In this document: positions 20,456 to 29,997 of the stretch, piece by piece
Layout of the letters: every line of letters begins with the position of its first letter
How positions within the stretch are numbered: position 1 is the stretch's first letter
Notes under the pieces: model-generated
What the model saw: only the letters and a program-made list of their open reading frames with translations
Database searches by the model: none
Told to the model about the DNA's origin: nothing
Made by a program: the position numbers and the translations under genes
NCBI GenBank assembly: GCA_951640165.1
Contig: OX621264.1
Coordinates: forward strand, 2,671,001 to 2,735,000
Direction: 5' to 3'
Length of the DNA stretch: 64,000 nucleotides
Origin: Pseudoips prasinana
Taxonomy: Eukaryota > Arthropoda > Insecta > Lepidoptera > Nolidae

Positions 20456-20870
20456 ACGGTCACCGTAGCCTAGTTGGTAGTGCTCCTGCCTACGAAGCTG
20501 GTGGTCCTGGGTTCGAATCCCGGTAAGTGCAAGTATTTGTGTGATGAGCACGAATGTTTGTTTCTGAGTCATGGGTGTTTTCTATGTAGCGTCACCTGTG
20601 CCTCTAGCACGAGTTCCTGCAGTTTACTTACTCGATCACACGTACAGTTTCGTCCCATACATTGAGCACCAGAGTTTTAGTTCTTAATAGTTTCCGCGAG
20701 AGGCGCTGGTGCTCAATGTATGTGAGGAAACTGTACGTGTGATCGAGTAAGTAATTTGCAGGAACTCGTGCTAGAGGCACTGGTACCCATAGTACAAGCT
20801 TTGCTTAGTTTGGGGCTAGGATGATCTGTGTGACATTGTCCCTAGATATTATTATTATTATAGTTACCAA
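20456..20870 (+). mobile_element. SINE-1 split by a MITE
   Basis: Head CACCGTAGCCTAGTTGGTAG with B box GGGTTCGAATCC, leader and ATGGGTGTTTTCTATGTA, then the MITE, then GGTACCCATAGTACAAGCTT and the ATT tail. Confidence 0.85.
20598..20780. mobile_element. MITE with 74-bp terminal inverted repeats
   Basis: Arms 20598-20671 and 20707-20780 begin GTGCCTCTAGCACGAGTTCC and differ at only a few positions, leaving a 35-bp loop. It sits between CACCT and TGGTACC, where intact SINE-1 reads CGCCTGGTACC. No coding capacity; the superfamily is not clear. Confidence 0.8.
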
Positions 20871-20984
20871 AGATGTATAAGAAAAATATGCCAGGTTTAA
20901 TAAAGGTTTTAAAGAACACTACCTGTGTTCAGAATCAGAATAAGATTAATTTATTTAACAAAAATAGGGTACATATAGGTTGCT

Positions 20985-21260
20985 TGCTTGCTTATCGTAT
21001 GGGCAGTGGTTGCCCTAGTGTCAGAGTTGTTCTGATTAAACAACTCTGACACTAGGGCCACCAGAGGTCAGAGAGGTCTCTGACATGGTTTAACGACTGT
21101 TGTCACTTGTTGTTGTTTGACAGCTCAACGTGTCCCCCGAAGCACGGAGACGCTCTGTAATTAACCCACTTTTGTGGTCACCCATCTATGGACTGACCGC
21201 AAGCCTAGTTGCTTAACCTTGCCAATCCAACCAATTTACTGACTAGTGAGACCATCTGCC
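20985..21260 (-). mobile_element. 5S-SINE with an internal fold-back
   Basis: 21180-21240 reversed gives the 5S-like block (GTTAAGCAACTAGGCTTGCG, ATAGATGGGTGACC). The plus-strand beginning is the SINE 3' body (TATCGTATGGGCAGTGGTTG). Bases 21012-21031 and 21039-21058 are exact inverted copies with a 7-nt spacer. Confidence 0.7.
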
Positions 21261-21359
21261 TATGAATATAATAAAAAATATTCTATTCTATCCTACATTA
21301 AAGAGATCAATACATGTGGCAAATATTTGAAAAGTCACTGGAATCAGTAAAATAAAATA

Positions 21360-21555
21360 AAAATAAAATAAATAAAAAAAGGTTTTTATTCACGTAGACT
21401 TTTAAAAAGCGCTTGTAAATAGTCAGAACATGTTTGTAGTAAGTAATACAGTTATTATTTCTAGTTACTTGTTACAGATATTTAGGTACACGGAATGTTT
21501 AAACATTTATACAATTTATTTTATAATAGTAGTGATATTTAGCTAGCTTTGGAAT
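21360..21555 (-). repeat. LINE-f 3' end
   Basis: AAAAAGGTTTTTATTCACGT, AAAAGCGCTTGTAAATAGTC and AGGTACACGG, as in the other LINE-f copies. Confidence 0.6.
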
Positions 21556-21654
21556 TTTATTTTTTAAATTTCCAGTCAGTTTGGATTCGAGGTCTTTGAC
21601 TCGACAGTCCAACAGATTACCATTGAGTTATCTCGTTCTTTTTATATGCGAATT

Positions 21655-21898
21655 TAACGGGCCTGTTGCCGTGGTTGGTAAATGCTTGCCTTTCACGTCG
21701 CAGGTCGTGGTTCGATGCTCACGCGGGACAGATATTTGTGTGCATGAACATGTCTGTTTGTCCTGAGTCTGAGTGTAATTATGTATATAAGTATGTTATT
21801 ACAAAATAAAAGTAGTATATGTAGTATATCAGTTATCTGGTTTCCATAGCACAAGCTCTGCTTAGTTTGGGATCAGATGGCCGTGTGTGAATATATAT
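21655..21898 (+). mobile_element. SINE-2, near full length
   Basis: A-box region GGCCTGTTGCCGTGGTTGGT, B-box region GTCGTGGTTCGATGCTC (worn), leader ATATTTGTGTGCATGAACAT and body TTCCATAGCACAAGCTCTGC. Confidence 0.75.
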
Positions 21899-21956
21899 AG
21901 GCTCACGATATTATATTATTAAGTAGTGTAAGCCTCTTAAGCTAATTATATGTATA

Positions 21957-22197
21957 TACATAGACTCACGCCTGTTTCCCAGAGAGGTAGGCAGAGACAA
22001 GGGATTTCCATTTGTCACGATCTTTGCACATCTCTTTTGCCTCGATTACTATCATTATATTCTTCATACATGCTCGCCGGTTTAGGGTACTTCTGACCTG
22101 CCCTTTCTTGAGAACGTCTCCGACTTCGTCAGAGAATGTTCTACGAGGTCTTCCCCTTCCGGTTGTCCCATTCGCAAAGGCCAGGTATACTTCTTTA
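21957..22197 (-). pseudogene. RTE-b LINE: reverse transcriptase tail
   Basis: The minus strand encodes the familiar [16 protein letters not shown]...CMKNIM tail (KGRPRR region at 22150), with a TATG-type end replaced by ATACATAGACTC. It is 5'-truncated. Confidence 0.65.
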
Positions 22198-22242
22198 ACT
22201 GTATGTAAAGTAAAAAGTTGCTTTCATTATCAATCCCTTAGT

Positions 22243-22530
22243 TAAAAATAAAAAATAAATAAATAAAAAAGGTTTTTATTCACGAAGACTTTAAAAAAGC
22301 GCTTGTAAATAGTCAGAACATGTTCGTAGTAATATATAATTAATTTATAATTATTTCTAGGTACATATAGATATTTAGGTACACGGATTGTAGGAAATAA
22401 TTTACAATAAGATTTATTTTATAACAGTAACGATATTCAACTAACTTAAATTAAGTTATTGTCAAGGATCATGTGTAGGTTTAATTATCTAAATTTTAAA
22501 TTTTAGCTATATTTTTACTACATATTGTCT
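22243..22530 (-). repeat. LINE-f 3' end, longest copy
   Basis: Begins with AAATAAATAAAAAAGG (reversed A-rich tail) and matches 3145-3410 nearly base for base. Confidence 0.7.
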
Positions 22531-23671
22531 GAATGGTTCTGTCTATATCAAGGTACGAATTAAATGTTAAGTGCAAACCTGAACAGCATAATTAATTAAG
22601 TTAAGAGAAAGTGCCCGATTTGTATATGTTTGTGCGTGTTGACGTTAACACATGCTGAGCCGGTTTTCATTGAACTTTCGTTTTGTTGATGCAGATTATT
22701 AACTTGATTTCATTTAGCTGTGGCGATAATAATGTTCCATCAGAAGAATGTTGCATCAACATCATATTAGCCGGAAGAAGCCCACAGCACACAAAGGTCC
22801 CCCCAAGATTCAATTCAATTTATTAATTGCGAACATAGGTACATTAATAATAAATATTTCAAGGAGTTAGTGAACTGTTTGTATCGCTATGTCCAGTCGG
22901 CTAGGGCATGCAACTGGATTTAACAAATATGTCACGTGACTTTACTACATGAATATAAAATGTCACAATTGACAACATTTCATATTTTTAACTGGCATGT
23001 ATTATTGCGTTATTTAAAAGTAAATCCAAAACTAGGGCACCCATATTTTTCCTTTTTGCGGAATTATGAACTTTTCATTCATAATTTCAACTTTGAAATT
23101 CGATGAATTCGAAAAAGACTTAAGCGGCAAATGACGTCATACATACGGTAGAATAGCCATCGATCTTTGCTTTAATGTAACCCGTCGAAAAAAAACACTG
23201 TCTAGTCAAACTCGTTGGCGCCTAAACTTGTTTACGTTTGTTTAATGTTTTCAATTTCAAATTATATTAAAATCGTCATCATTAAATTCGTTTCCAGTGT
23301 TATTATCCTTATTATGTTTAATTAAGTCACCATGAAAGTTTCGAAATTTTAAACCGTGAGTGACAATTGACAATTTGACATGTCTTGTTTGACATTAATG
23401 TTTTCGTTTAAAACGCTTAGGCAAAGGAAACTACCTCGTCCGCCGTATAAGTGACGTCATTACACCTTTTTTAGTTTTTATCTTTTTTCTCAGAAAGGTT
23501 GAAATAAAAAAATATAAAAAATCTATTTGACCTCAGGATACAAAAATAAAGAAATGGTATTTTTGTTTTAAGGTGGTGTCAGTTTTGAAATGTTGTCAAT
23601 TCTAAACCTAAAGATATCCCCACAATCTGCGGCCTTTGCCCCTATCCTCTCCAAGTATGTGTATCAGTTGT
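22531..23671. other. About 1.1 kb of apparently unique DNA
   Basis: Contains two perfect CRE-like TGACGTCA palindromes (23133-23140 and 23452-23459 as GTGACGTCAT). No reading frame longer than about 30 codons with any known motif. It could be regulatory or an old element, but nothing can be shown. Confidence 0.35.
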
Positions 23672-23866
23672 CTGGGGCTCTACCGGCTAAGTCGCCGAAC
23701 ATCGTTTTCGTGAATGGCGTTCAAATAAATAAAGGTTAAAAATGACTTAATCAATCGTTAAATCGGCTTCAACGTTAACAATCGATTCCGGACCATTTAT
23801 GACGTCACTTGTGGTGATGACGATGATCTGTGTGACATTGTCCCCAGATATTATTATTATTATTTC
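23672..23866 (+). mobile_element. Fold-back MITE (left arm) fused to a SINE-1 tail
   Basis: GGGGCTCTACCGGCTAAGTC, AACATCGTTTTCGTGAATGG and GACTTAATCAATCGTTAAAT form the left arm of the family seen whole at 26869. The right arm is replaced by SINE-1 tail (GATGATCTGTGTGACATTGT plus ATT repeats). Confidence 0.65.
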
Positions 23867-24084
23867 GATTGTACTAGCTTTGAAGTCATTTTTTGTTGTT
23901 TTGTACTGAGCCATCCGTATCAGAGACCTTGGCTATAGCGTCAGCAAAAACTATGAAGATGTTTTATAGTGAAATTTAATTTTTTTTTTTTTTTTTATGA
24001 TGGTACCTATTTTTACTAGATGTGCCCCGCAGCAGATAGACAGATACGCGAGATGACCATGTAAATGTTCAGTAGGTATTTCGT
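23867..24084. other. Spacer with a T homopolymer
   Basis: A run of about 19 T at 23979-23997, then a short Helitron-like scrap (TAGATGTGCCCCGC). Confidence 0.35.
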
Positions 24085-24262
24085 TTTGAAATGACATGAA
24101 ATGAAAAAAATGTTTATTTTTGACAAAAAGTATACTTATATCTTACTATACATAAAAAATAATTAAAAAAAATTTAGTTGTCAAAAAAGGCCTCTATTTC
24201 AGCATTAGCTACGTCAACACAGGTATATTACTGCAGCGCTGATCTTCCGGTAGACCCACAAT
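24085..24262 (-). repeat. LINE-h 3' end
   Basis: GAAATGACATGAAATGAAAA start (reversed TTTCAT tail) through TGTCAAAAAAGGCCTCTATT to GCAGCGCTGATCTTCCG. It matches 7116-7245 in reverse. Confidence 0.6.
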
Positions 24263-24334
24263 GGCATAGCGATATAAATAAAAAGTAATAATAATATAAA
24301 TAAAAATAAATTAAATATTAATGTTTATAACGAT

Positions 24335-24430
24335 ATGGATGTAATTTGTGTCCGTCTGTTATATGTTTGTAAAGTACCCCGCGACACAGCGATTATTTCC
24401 ATACTGCGGGCGTTGCCTTTAAAAAAAATA
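24335..24430 (+). repeat. SINE-3 3' half
   Basis: GATGTAATTTGTGTCCGTCT, GTTTGTAAAGTACCCCGCGA and the terminal GGGCGTTGCCTTTAAAAAAA. Confidence 0.65.
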
Positions 24431-24514
24431 CTTAAAATTAATACATAACAAAGACAAAAAATAAATTTAAAACATATTTTAAATTAAAGGATAGGAAACT
24501 AAAATAAACTTATA

Positions 24515-24690
24515 TCACACTAATATTATAAAGGCAAAAGTTTGTGAGTGTGTGCGTTTGTTACTTCTTAACGTCTAAACTGTTGGAGTGATTTTAATAA
24601 TATTTTTCCATGGAGCTAGCTGACCCTGGATTTACACATAGGCTATGATATATAAAAATTAACGCGGGTAAAACCGCGTTCACAAGAACA
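24515..24690 (+). mobile_element. Hel-B with a worn 3' end
   Basis: TCACACTAATATTATAAAGG start and the hairpin CGCGGGTAAAACCGCG. Downstream the CACAGCTAG end has mutated to CACAAGAACAACGAG. Confidence 0.65.
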
Positions 24691-24734
24691 ACGAGTAAAT
24701 AAAAACAATTCACTTATAACATTACACTAAGTTT

Positions 24735-24940
24735 TACATAATGTCCACGGCGGCGGCCAGTCTCAACTAAGATTAGCCATCTGCGCGGGACTTCTTATAG
24801 TGCACAAGTGTGTGCGCAAACACAGGGGCTGTTTCTATTCCATCACTCTCATGATCCGATGGGACGCCTAGCGACACGACCGGAAAGAGGTCAGGCACAG
24901 GACCGACGGCTTTACGTGCTCTCCGAGGCACGGGGTTAAG
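24735..24940 (+). repeat. Two-headed element, body only
   Basis: ACGGCGGCCAGTCTCAACTA, GACTTCTTATAGTGCACAAG, CGACACGACCGGAAAGAGGT and GTGCTCTCCGAGGCACGGGG. Both heads are missing. Confidence 0.6.
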
Positions 24941-24976
24941 TATAATATAAAAGACACATATAAGTTGAGAACGTCC

Positions 24977-25141
24977 TCCTTTATGGACGCTGACGAAACG
25001 GTCGCGCATGTGCTCCTCGAGTGCACAGGCATCGTGAAAATCCGGAGAGAAATCTTGGGCTCACCAAGAACTCTTCCGGAGGCCCTGAGAAGTTTGGGAG
25101 ACCTAATATGCTTCTGGAAGGAGGTGGGCTGGATGGAGTAA
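24977..25141 (+). pseudogene. C-terminal end of a LINE polyprotein (R1/jockey/I-like)
   Basis: Frame reads SFMDADETVAHVLLECTG, then VKIRREILGS, LRSLGDLICFWKEVGWME and TAA at 25139-25141. 'ADETVEHVLLECP' followed by a short tail is characteristic of the region after the RT domain in R1/jockey/I-group LINEs. Only this end remains. The zinc-knuckle Cys of LLEC is present. Confidence 0.6.
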
Positions 25142-25182
25142 AGGCCACTGTCGCTCAGGTGCAATGGTCCACATCGGGACTA

Positions 25183-25833
25183 AGTGAAGGGTACAGGGGC
25201 AAAACAAGAAATGTCACAAAAACAAAAAGTCAGATAATTAACTTTTTAATTTTTAAAAGTTAAAAACATTCATAAGTGACACTTAAAATTATAAACTGCT
25301 AATAGGAACTTTAGTTTACTTTATAAAGTCTTATTTTTAGGAACATTAATTATTGAATTATAAATATATTTTTTTTAAGAATAAAAAAAGTAAAGTAATT
25401 TACTTTTGGAACGTACAAAAACTGGTAATGTCCACTGTGTCCCATACAAGTGTTATACACAAAGCTGTTATTATTTTCTTCGTCATTATTATTCATTTTA
25501 CTAACGATAAAGCAAAAAAACAACTATCTCTTCAAAGTCATACACAGCCACTCATATAAACAAACACTCGGCTGTTCGACATTACCTCAAAGTTGACATA
25601 TGTATTGTGACAGCTTGGACATTCCTTCTTACGTTCCGTTACACTATGGACCTTCCCTGTTTTGTTCCTGTATACAGTTTTGAGATTTAAGTGATACATC
25701 TGACTATACTTGTTTTTACTCTTTTTGTGTAATGTCAAATAAAAATACGTGGGAAAATTAAAATATTGCCATCAAAAATGTACTTTTTGAATTTTAGTGA
25801 CATTCCTACTTTTGCACCTGTACTCTTCAAGTG
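25183..25833. mobile_element. Possible MITE with ~50-bp imperfect TIRs
   Basis: AGTGAAGGGTACAGGGGCAA at 25185 pairs with TGCACCTGTACTCTTCAAGT at 25812-25831. Homology between arms extends about 50 bp with roughly one mismatch in five. The interior is AT-rich with no convincing coding sequence. Confidence 0.5.
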
Positions 25834-25903
25834 CGAAAACCATACCCACTGGCATATTGGTGGGTCAAGATGATGATGTCCTCCTTTTTGACGATGGTTA
25901 AGC

Positions 25904-25940
25904 ACAAACTATGTATTCTTCGTGAGAATACATAGTTTGT
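25904..25940. repeat. Perfect hairpin, 16-bp arms, 5-nt spacer
   Basis: ACAAACTATGTATTCT (25904-25919), TCGTG, then its exact reverse complement (25925-25940). Confidence 0.9.
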
Positions 25941-26222
25941 TTTTGTTTTTTTACATTGAGAATGAAGCATACAGCTTACCGTTTCCTTTAATAAACAAAA
26001 CACTTGAAGTACTTACAATATTTCAACTTGATTATTTGACCTTGACCCCGACCGCAATTCGAGTGCCACGTTCTATGAGTCATGCATACGTAATTAGCAC
26101 CAAAGTATAGTCCATACTCACTGCCTGGCTGGACTAGCGGTGGCGTGTTCATCCAGCGATAACGGGTTCAAAACCTGGGGCTCGTCTTAATGGAGTCTAG
26201 CCAACTACGCGGGACATATTTA

Positions 26223-26662
26223 TTTATTTAACAGTAGCTGTGCCCCGCGGTTTTACCCGCGTTAAATTTTATAAATTATCACAGCTCCTCCTCCGTAGGT
26301 GAAAGTGTGATAATATGTAGCCTATATGTTGACCCGACCTCTTAGTAATATTTATGCAAAATTTGAAGTAAATCCATGTAGTACTCTTTGAGTTTAGCCC
26401 GGACATACATACAGACAAACAGATAAACAGACAAAAATTCTAAAAACTATATTTTTGGCTTCAATATCTATTGCAGATCGCACCCCAAGTAACCTTTTAA
26501 AAAAAATAATTCAATGTACAGTTTTGACTTTCTTACGATTTTATTATATGTATAGATTATTAGGAAGACCAACAACTTACAAGACCTTATTAGATTAAGT
26601 ATACACAGCAGTTAGCCATTTATAGGTCTCCACGAATATGAATTCGGATATAAGTTAGATGC
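26223..26662 (-). repeat. Composite block, inverted copy
   Basis: Reverse complement of 13430-13861: Hel-A plus about 105 bp of the same 5' flank. It lies cleanly between GCGGGACATA and TTATAGTGCAC of the host repeat, so the block itself behaved as the inserted unit. Confidence 0.7.
26233..26556 (-). mobile_element. Hel-A, non-autonomous Helitron
   Basis: TC start at 26556, perfect hairpin CGCGGTTTTACCCGCG. The terminal CTAG has changed to CTAC (plus-strand GTAG). Confidence 0.85.
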
Positions 26663-26868
26663 ATGTTATTATAGTGCACATGTGTCTGCGCAGGAGCACT
26701 TTCTATTACATCGTTCTCATGATCCGGTGGAGTGTTTAGCGACACGACCGGAAAGAGATCAGGTACAGGACCTAAGGCTTTACGTGCTCCGAAAAACGAG
26801 GGTGTAATATCGCCTAGTCCCAGAATTCGGGCTGATACTGAAGGTTTTCTAAGTTTTGGTCCGACCCA

Positions 26869-27075
26869 GGGGCGCTACCGGCTAAGCCGCCGAACATCGT
26901 TTTCTTAAATGGTGTTCAAATAAATAAATGTTAAAAATTACTTAATCAATTGTTAAATCGGCTTCAACGTTGACAATCGATTCCGGACCATTTATGACGT
27001 CACATGTGCTCATGGAAGCTGAATTAACGATTGATTAAGTCATTTTTAACCTTTATTTATTTGAACGCCTCATTA
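26869..27075. mobile_element. Fold-back MITE with long inverted arms
   Basis: Left arm TTCAAATAAATAAATGTTAA, TTACTTAATCAATTGTTAAA pairs with right arm ATTAACGATTGATTAAGTCA, TTTTTAACCTTTATTTATTT. The loop contains ATTCCGGACCATTTATGACG. The outer right terminus is missing here but present at 45075-45120 in another copy. Confidence 0.75.
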
Positions 27076-27283
27076 TTTTTTACATGTTATATTAATAACC
27101 TTTTAAATTATTTTTTTAACCTAACGTTTTTACTAACGAAACATAAATAAAATAAAAATAAACATGAACAAAAATTTCTAACAATAAGCTTATGCGTCAT
27201 AAGTTTTATATTAATTGAATAGAATGGTTTTAATTTTTTTTTTGCTATATGTACTTCGCTATCTTAGATACTTAGAATAATAA

Positions 27284-27512
27284 TAATATCTGGGGACAAT
27301 GTCACACAGATCATCCTAGCCCCAAACTAAGCAAAGCTTGTACTATGGGTACCAGGCGACGATATACATACTTATATAGATAGAAAACATCGATGACTCG
27401 GAAACAAATATTCGTGCTCATCACACAAATATTTGCACTTACCGGGATTCGAACCCAGGACCACCAGCTTCGTAGGCAGGAGCACTACCAACTAGGCTAC
27501 GGTGATCGTCTA
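27284..27512 (-). mobile_element. SINE-1, full length
   Basis: Minus-strand A box TAGCCTAGTTGGTAG and B box GGGTTCGAATCCC, body CATAGTACAAGCTTTGCTTA and ATT tail at 27280. Confidence 0.85.
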
Positions 27513-27734
27513 GTAACATCTAGGTATATTATATTTCATCTGTTATATTATCAAGTTGCTGTGAGTGTTGCAAGTGTTGTGAGGCTTCCCGATAGAATAG
27601 CACCATCCCATTTCATCCCGTATTTTACGGCACCCACTGGATGGTATCTAATGGCCCTGTATTTATTTCGAGGCCGGATACCACACGACTACAGCCGAAA
27701 GTATTTATTTTATGTTACATATTAAATGTATGTA
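27513..27734. other. Spacer, nothing recognised
   Basis: Contains ACCATCCCATTTCATCCCGT, a weak match to an RTE-c block. No gene. Confidence 0.3.
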
Positions 27735-28137
27735 TTATTACATAGTATGTGTGGTGTGACTTTGAGAGACAGAATTCGAAATACTGATGTAAGAGAGCGT
27801 TGTGGTGTGAAAGAGGATGTAGTTACAAAGATTGAAAAAGGAATGCTGAGATGGTTTGGCCATTTAGAAAGGATGAATGAAAGAAGATTGACAAAAGAAG
27901 TATACCTGGCCTGTGTGAATGGGACAACCGGAAGGGTTAGACCACGTCGAACATTCTCTGACCAAATTGGAGATGTTCTCAAGAAAGGGCAGGTCAGAAG
28001 TACCCTAAACCGACGAGCATGTATGAAGAATATAATGACAGTAATCGAGGCAAAAGAAGTATGCAAAGATGGAAATCCGTTGTCTTTGCCTACCCCTCTG
28101 GAAAACAGGCGTGAGTCTATGTATGTATGTATGTATA
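27735..28137 (+). pseudogene. RTE-b LINE: longest reverse transcriptase C-terminus
   Basis: Open for about 130 codons: [80 protein letters not shown]. This is the thumb/tail region of an RTE-like polyprotein; 'LRWFGH..RM' is diagnostic. The catalytic F/YxDD part is absent (5' truncation). A short deletion follows VCKDG (compare [12 protein letters not shown] at base 140). The TATG-repeat tail is cut by the mariner at 28140. Confidence 0.75.
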
Positions 28138-28139
28138 TA

Positions 28140-29427
28140 TTAGGTCTTTACCTATGAAATTGCCGTTCTGCAGTACTGGCCATTTCAAATCAAAATAATT
28201 TTTGTTTGGCTAAGAATTCTAATTTCAAATTAATTTTATTTTAAAAACATGGATTCTTTTTTCCAAAAGTAGTCATTTCTTTATTGATTAGTGTTACATT
28301 TTCATCGCATTTCAATCTTTTTCGTCATCATGGATACGTTAAAAATTCGAGTAATTATGGAATATGAGTACCGTCGTGGCAGCAACGCGGCGCAAGCGGC
28401 ACGCAACATCAACGACGTTTACGGAGCTAACACTACAAACCAACGCACCACCTGTTATTGGTTTGCTCGCTTCCGTTCTGGAAATTTCGACCTGAAAAAT
28501 GAACCTCGCGGTCGTCCGAAGACTTTGGTCGACAATGACGAATTAAAGGCGGTTGTGGAAGCTGATGATACACAATCTACGGCTGAATTAGCAGCAGCTT
28601 TCGACGTTAGCGTCAAAACAATATTGGTCCATTTGCGTCAAATTGTCAAGGTAAAAAAGCTTGACAAATGGGTGCCCCACGAACTCAATGATCGCCAGCG
28701 CGAAGTACGCGTCGAGACGTGCCTTGCACTGCTCAACAGACACACAAATGAAGGAATTTTGAACCGCATTGTTACCTGCGATGAAAAATGGATTCTGTTT
28801 GATAACCGCAAGCGCTCAGCAAGTTGGTTGGATCCTGGTTCAGCACCTAAACAATGCCCTAAACGAAAACTTACCCCTAGAAAAGTGATGGTCACTGTTT
28901 GGTGGTCTAGCGCCGGTGTGATTCATCACAGCTTCTTACCAAACGGGGTGAGCATTACTGCAGATGTGTACTGTGAAGAACTGAGCACAATGATGGAGAA
29001 GCTGGCGCATCTCCAACCAGCATTGGTCAATCGCTCGTCTCCGCTGCTCCTGCACGACAACGCGCGACCTCATACTGCACAGCAGACGGTCTCCAAGTTG
29101 CAAGAACTGGGGTTGGAAGCTCTCCGTCATCCGCCCTACTCACCAGACCTTGCGCCTACAGACTACTACTTTTTCCAGAATTTGGATAACTTCTTGGCGG
29201 GAAAAAAATTCAATACCCGAGAGGCAGTACAAAATGCCTTTGAAGAATTTGTTGCCTCCCGTCCAGCTGATTTCTTTAAGAAGGGCATCAATAAACTGCC
29301 ACTGCGATGGCAAAGATGCATTGATTGCATGGGTGATTACTTCGATTAATACAAATAAAAAAATTCATGAAAAAAATTCGTTTAAATTTTTTCATACAAA
29401 ACGGCAATTTCATAGGTAAAGACCTAT
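28140..29427 (+). mobile_element. Complete mariner transposon (1288 bp)
   Basis: TIRs of about 28 bp: left TTAGGTCTTTACCTATGAAA..., right end its inverse with one mismatch in the second base. TA dinucleotides flank both ends (28138-28139 and 29428-29429), the expected target duplication. It entered the RTE-b tail, so it is younger than that LINE. TIR symmetry, length and the intact gene suggest a recent arrival. Confidence 0.93.
28330..29349 (+). CDS. Mariner transposase, 339 residues, DD34D, intact
   Basis: Cuts and joins transposon ends at TA sites in the nucleus. The start is the ATG at 28330 (MDTLKIRVIMEYEYRRG); an earlier ATG at 28291 adds 13 residues unlike the family. N-terminal paired helix-turn-helix region at about residues 5-110, GRPK linker at 61-64, the WVPHEL motif at 114-119, catalytic Asp151 (TCDEKW), Asp243 (LLHDNARPH) and Asp278 (YSPDLAPTDYYFF at 270-282). 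There are exactly 34 residues between the last two. No stop or frameshift. Length equals that of active mariners (about 340-350). Activity is inferred from integrity only. Confidence 0.95.
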   Translation: MDTLKIRVIMEYEYRRGSNAAQAARNINDVYGANTTNQRTTCYWFARFRSGNFDLKNEPRGRPKTLVDNDELKAVVEADDTQSTAELAAAFDVSVKTILVHLRQIVKVKKLDKWVPHELNDRQREVRVETCLALLNRHTNEGILNRIVTCDEKWILFDNRKRSASWLDPGSAPKQCPKRKLTPRKVMVTVWWSSAGVIHHSFLPNGVSITADVYCEELSTMMEKLAHLQPALVNRSSPLLLHDNARPHTAQQTVSKLQELGLEALRHPPYSPDLAPTDYYFFQNLDNFLAGKKFNTREAVQNAFEEFVASRPADFFKKGINKLPLRWQRCIDCMGDYFD

Positions 29428-29640
29428 TATTAAATACAACAACTAAATCTTGCAATTAATTCATGTTAATAAATTTGTATGAAACAGGTTTTGATTTTGT
29501 AACGATTAGTAAGAACCTTCCGGAATCAACCTTCGTTTACACGCGCGGTGAGCGGAAAACGTCTGATCGATTGTAAAACTTATGCCTTCAATAAAATCGA
29601 ATTTTCCTTCTAGATTATAAGATTACCTTGCATATTTAAA
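29428..29640. other. Spacer, nothing recognised
   Basis: Right flank of the mariner. No repeat or gene identified. Confidence 0.35.
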
Positions 29641-29652
29641 TGAAATTTACAG

Positions 29653-29912
29653 TTATAATAATATCCTGCATACATTATTCACACACGGCCATCTGACCCC
29701 AAACTAAGCAGAGCTTGTACTACGGAAAGCAAATAACTGATATACTACGTATACTACTTTTCTTTTGTAAATACATACTTATATATAGATAATTACACTT
29801 CAGGACAAACAGACATGTTCATGCACACAAATATCTATCCTGGGTGGGAATGGAACCCACGACTTCCGGCGTGAAAAGCAAGCATTTGCCAACCACGCCA
29901 ACAGGCCCGTCA
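29653..29912 (-). mobile_element. SINE-2, full length
   Basis: Minus-strand head GGCCTGTTGGCGTGGTTGGC (A-box region) and GTGGGTTCCATTCCC (B box), leader and body to ATTCACACACGGCCATCTGA reversed. Confidence 0.8.
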
Positions 29913-29997
29913 AAGTTGACTTCACGTGTGGTGCAGCTCTGCTGTGTGGTGATGGCGATAAATATCAGAATATCATCACGCCATCTTATTCGGAACG

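Larger units (their letters stand above)
26118..26877 (+). mobile_element. Two-headed element split by the composite Hel-A block
   Basis: The left tRNA-like head is on the plus strand (GACTAGCGGTGGCGTGTTC, B box GGGTTCAAAACC), then GTCTAGCCAACTACGCGGGA. The block 26223-26662 interrupts it, and the body resumes with TTATAGTGCACATGTGTCTG and CGACACGACCGGAAAGAGAT. The right head is lost at the junction with the fold-back MITE. Confidence 0.65.

Noticed and set aside
23133..23459. TGACGTCA palindromes as cAMP-response promoters
   Set aside because: 8-bp matches without a nearby coding exon; the same word also occurs in the fold-back MITE loops.
27722..28066. 114-codon minus-strand frame
   Set aside because: Antisense shadow of the RTE-b reverse transcriptase tail; no motif of its own.
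28638..29130. Minus-strand frames of 64-85 codons across the mariner
   Set aside because: Antisense shadows of the intact transposase.
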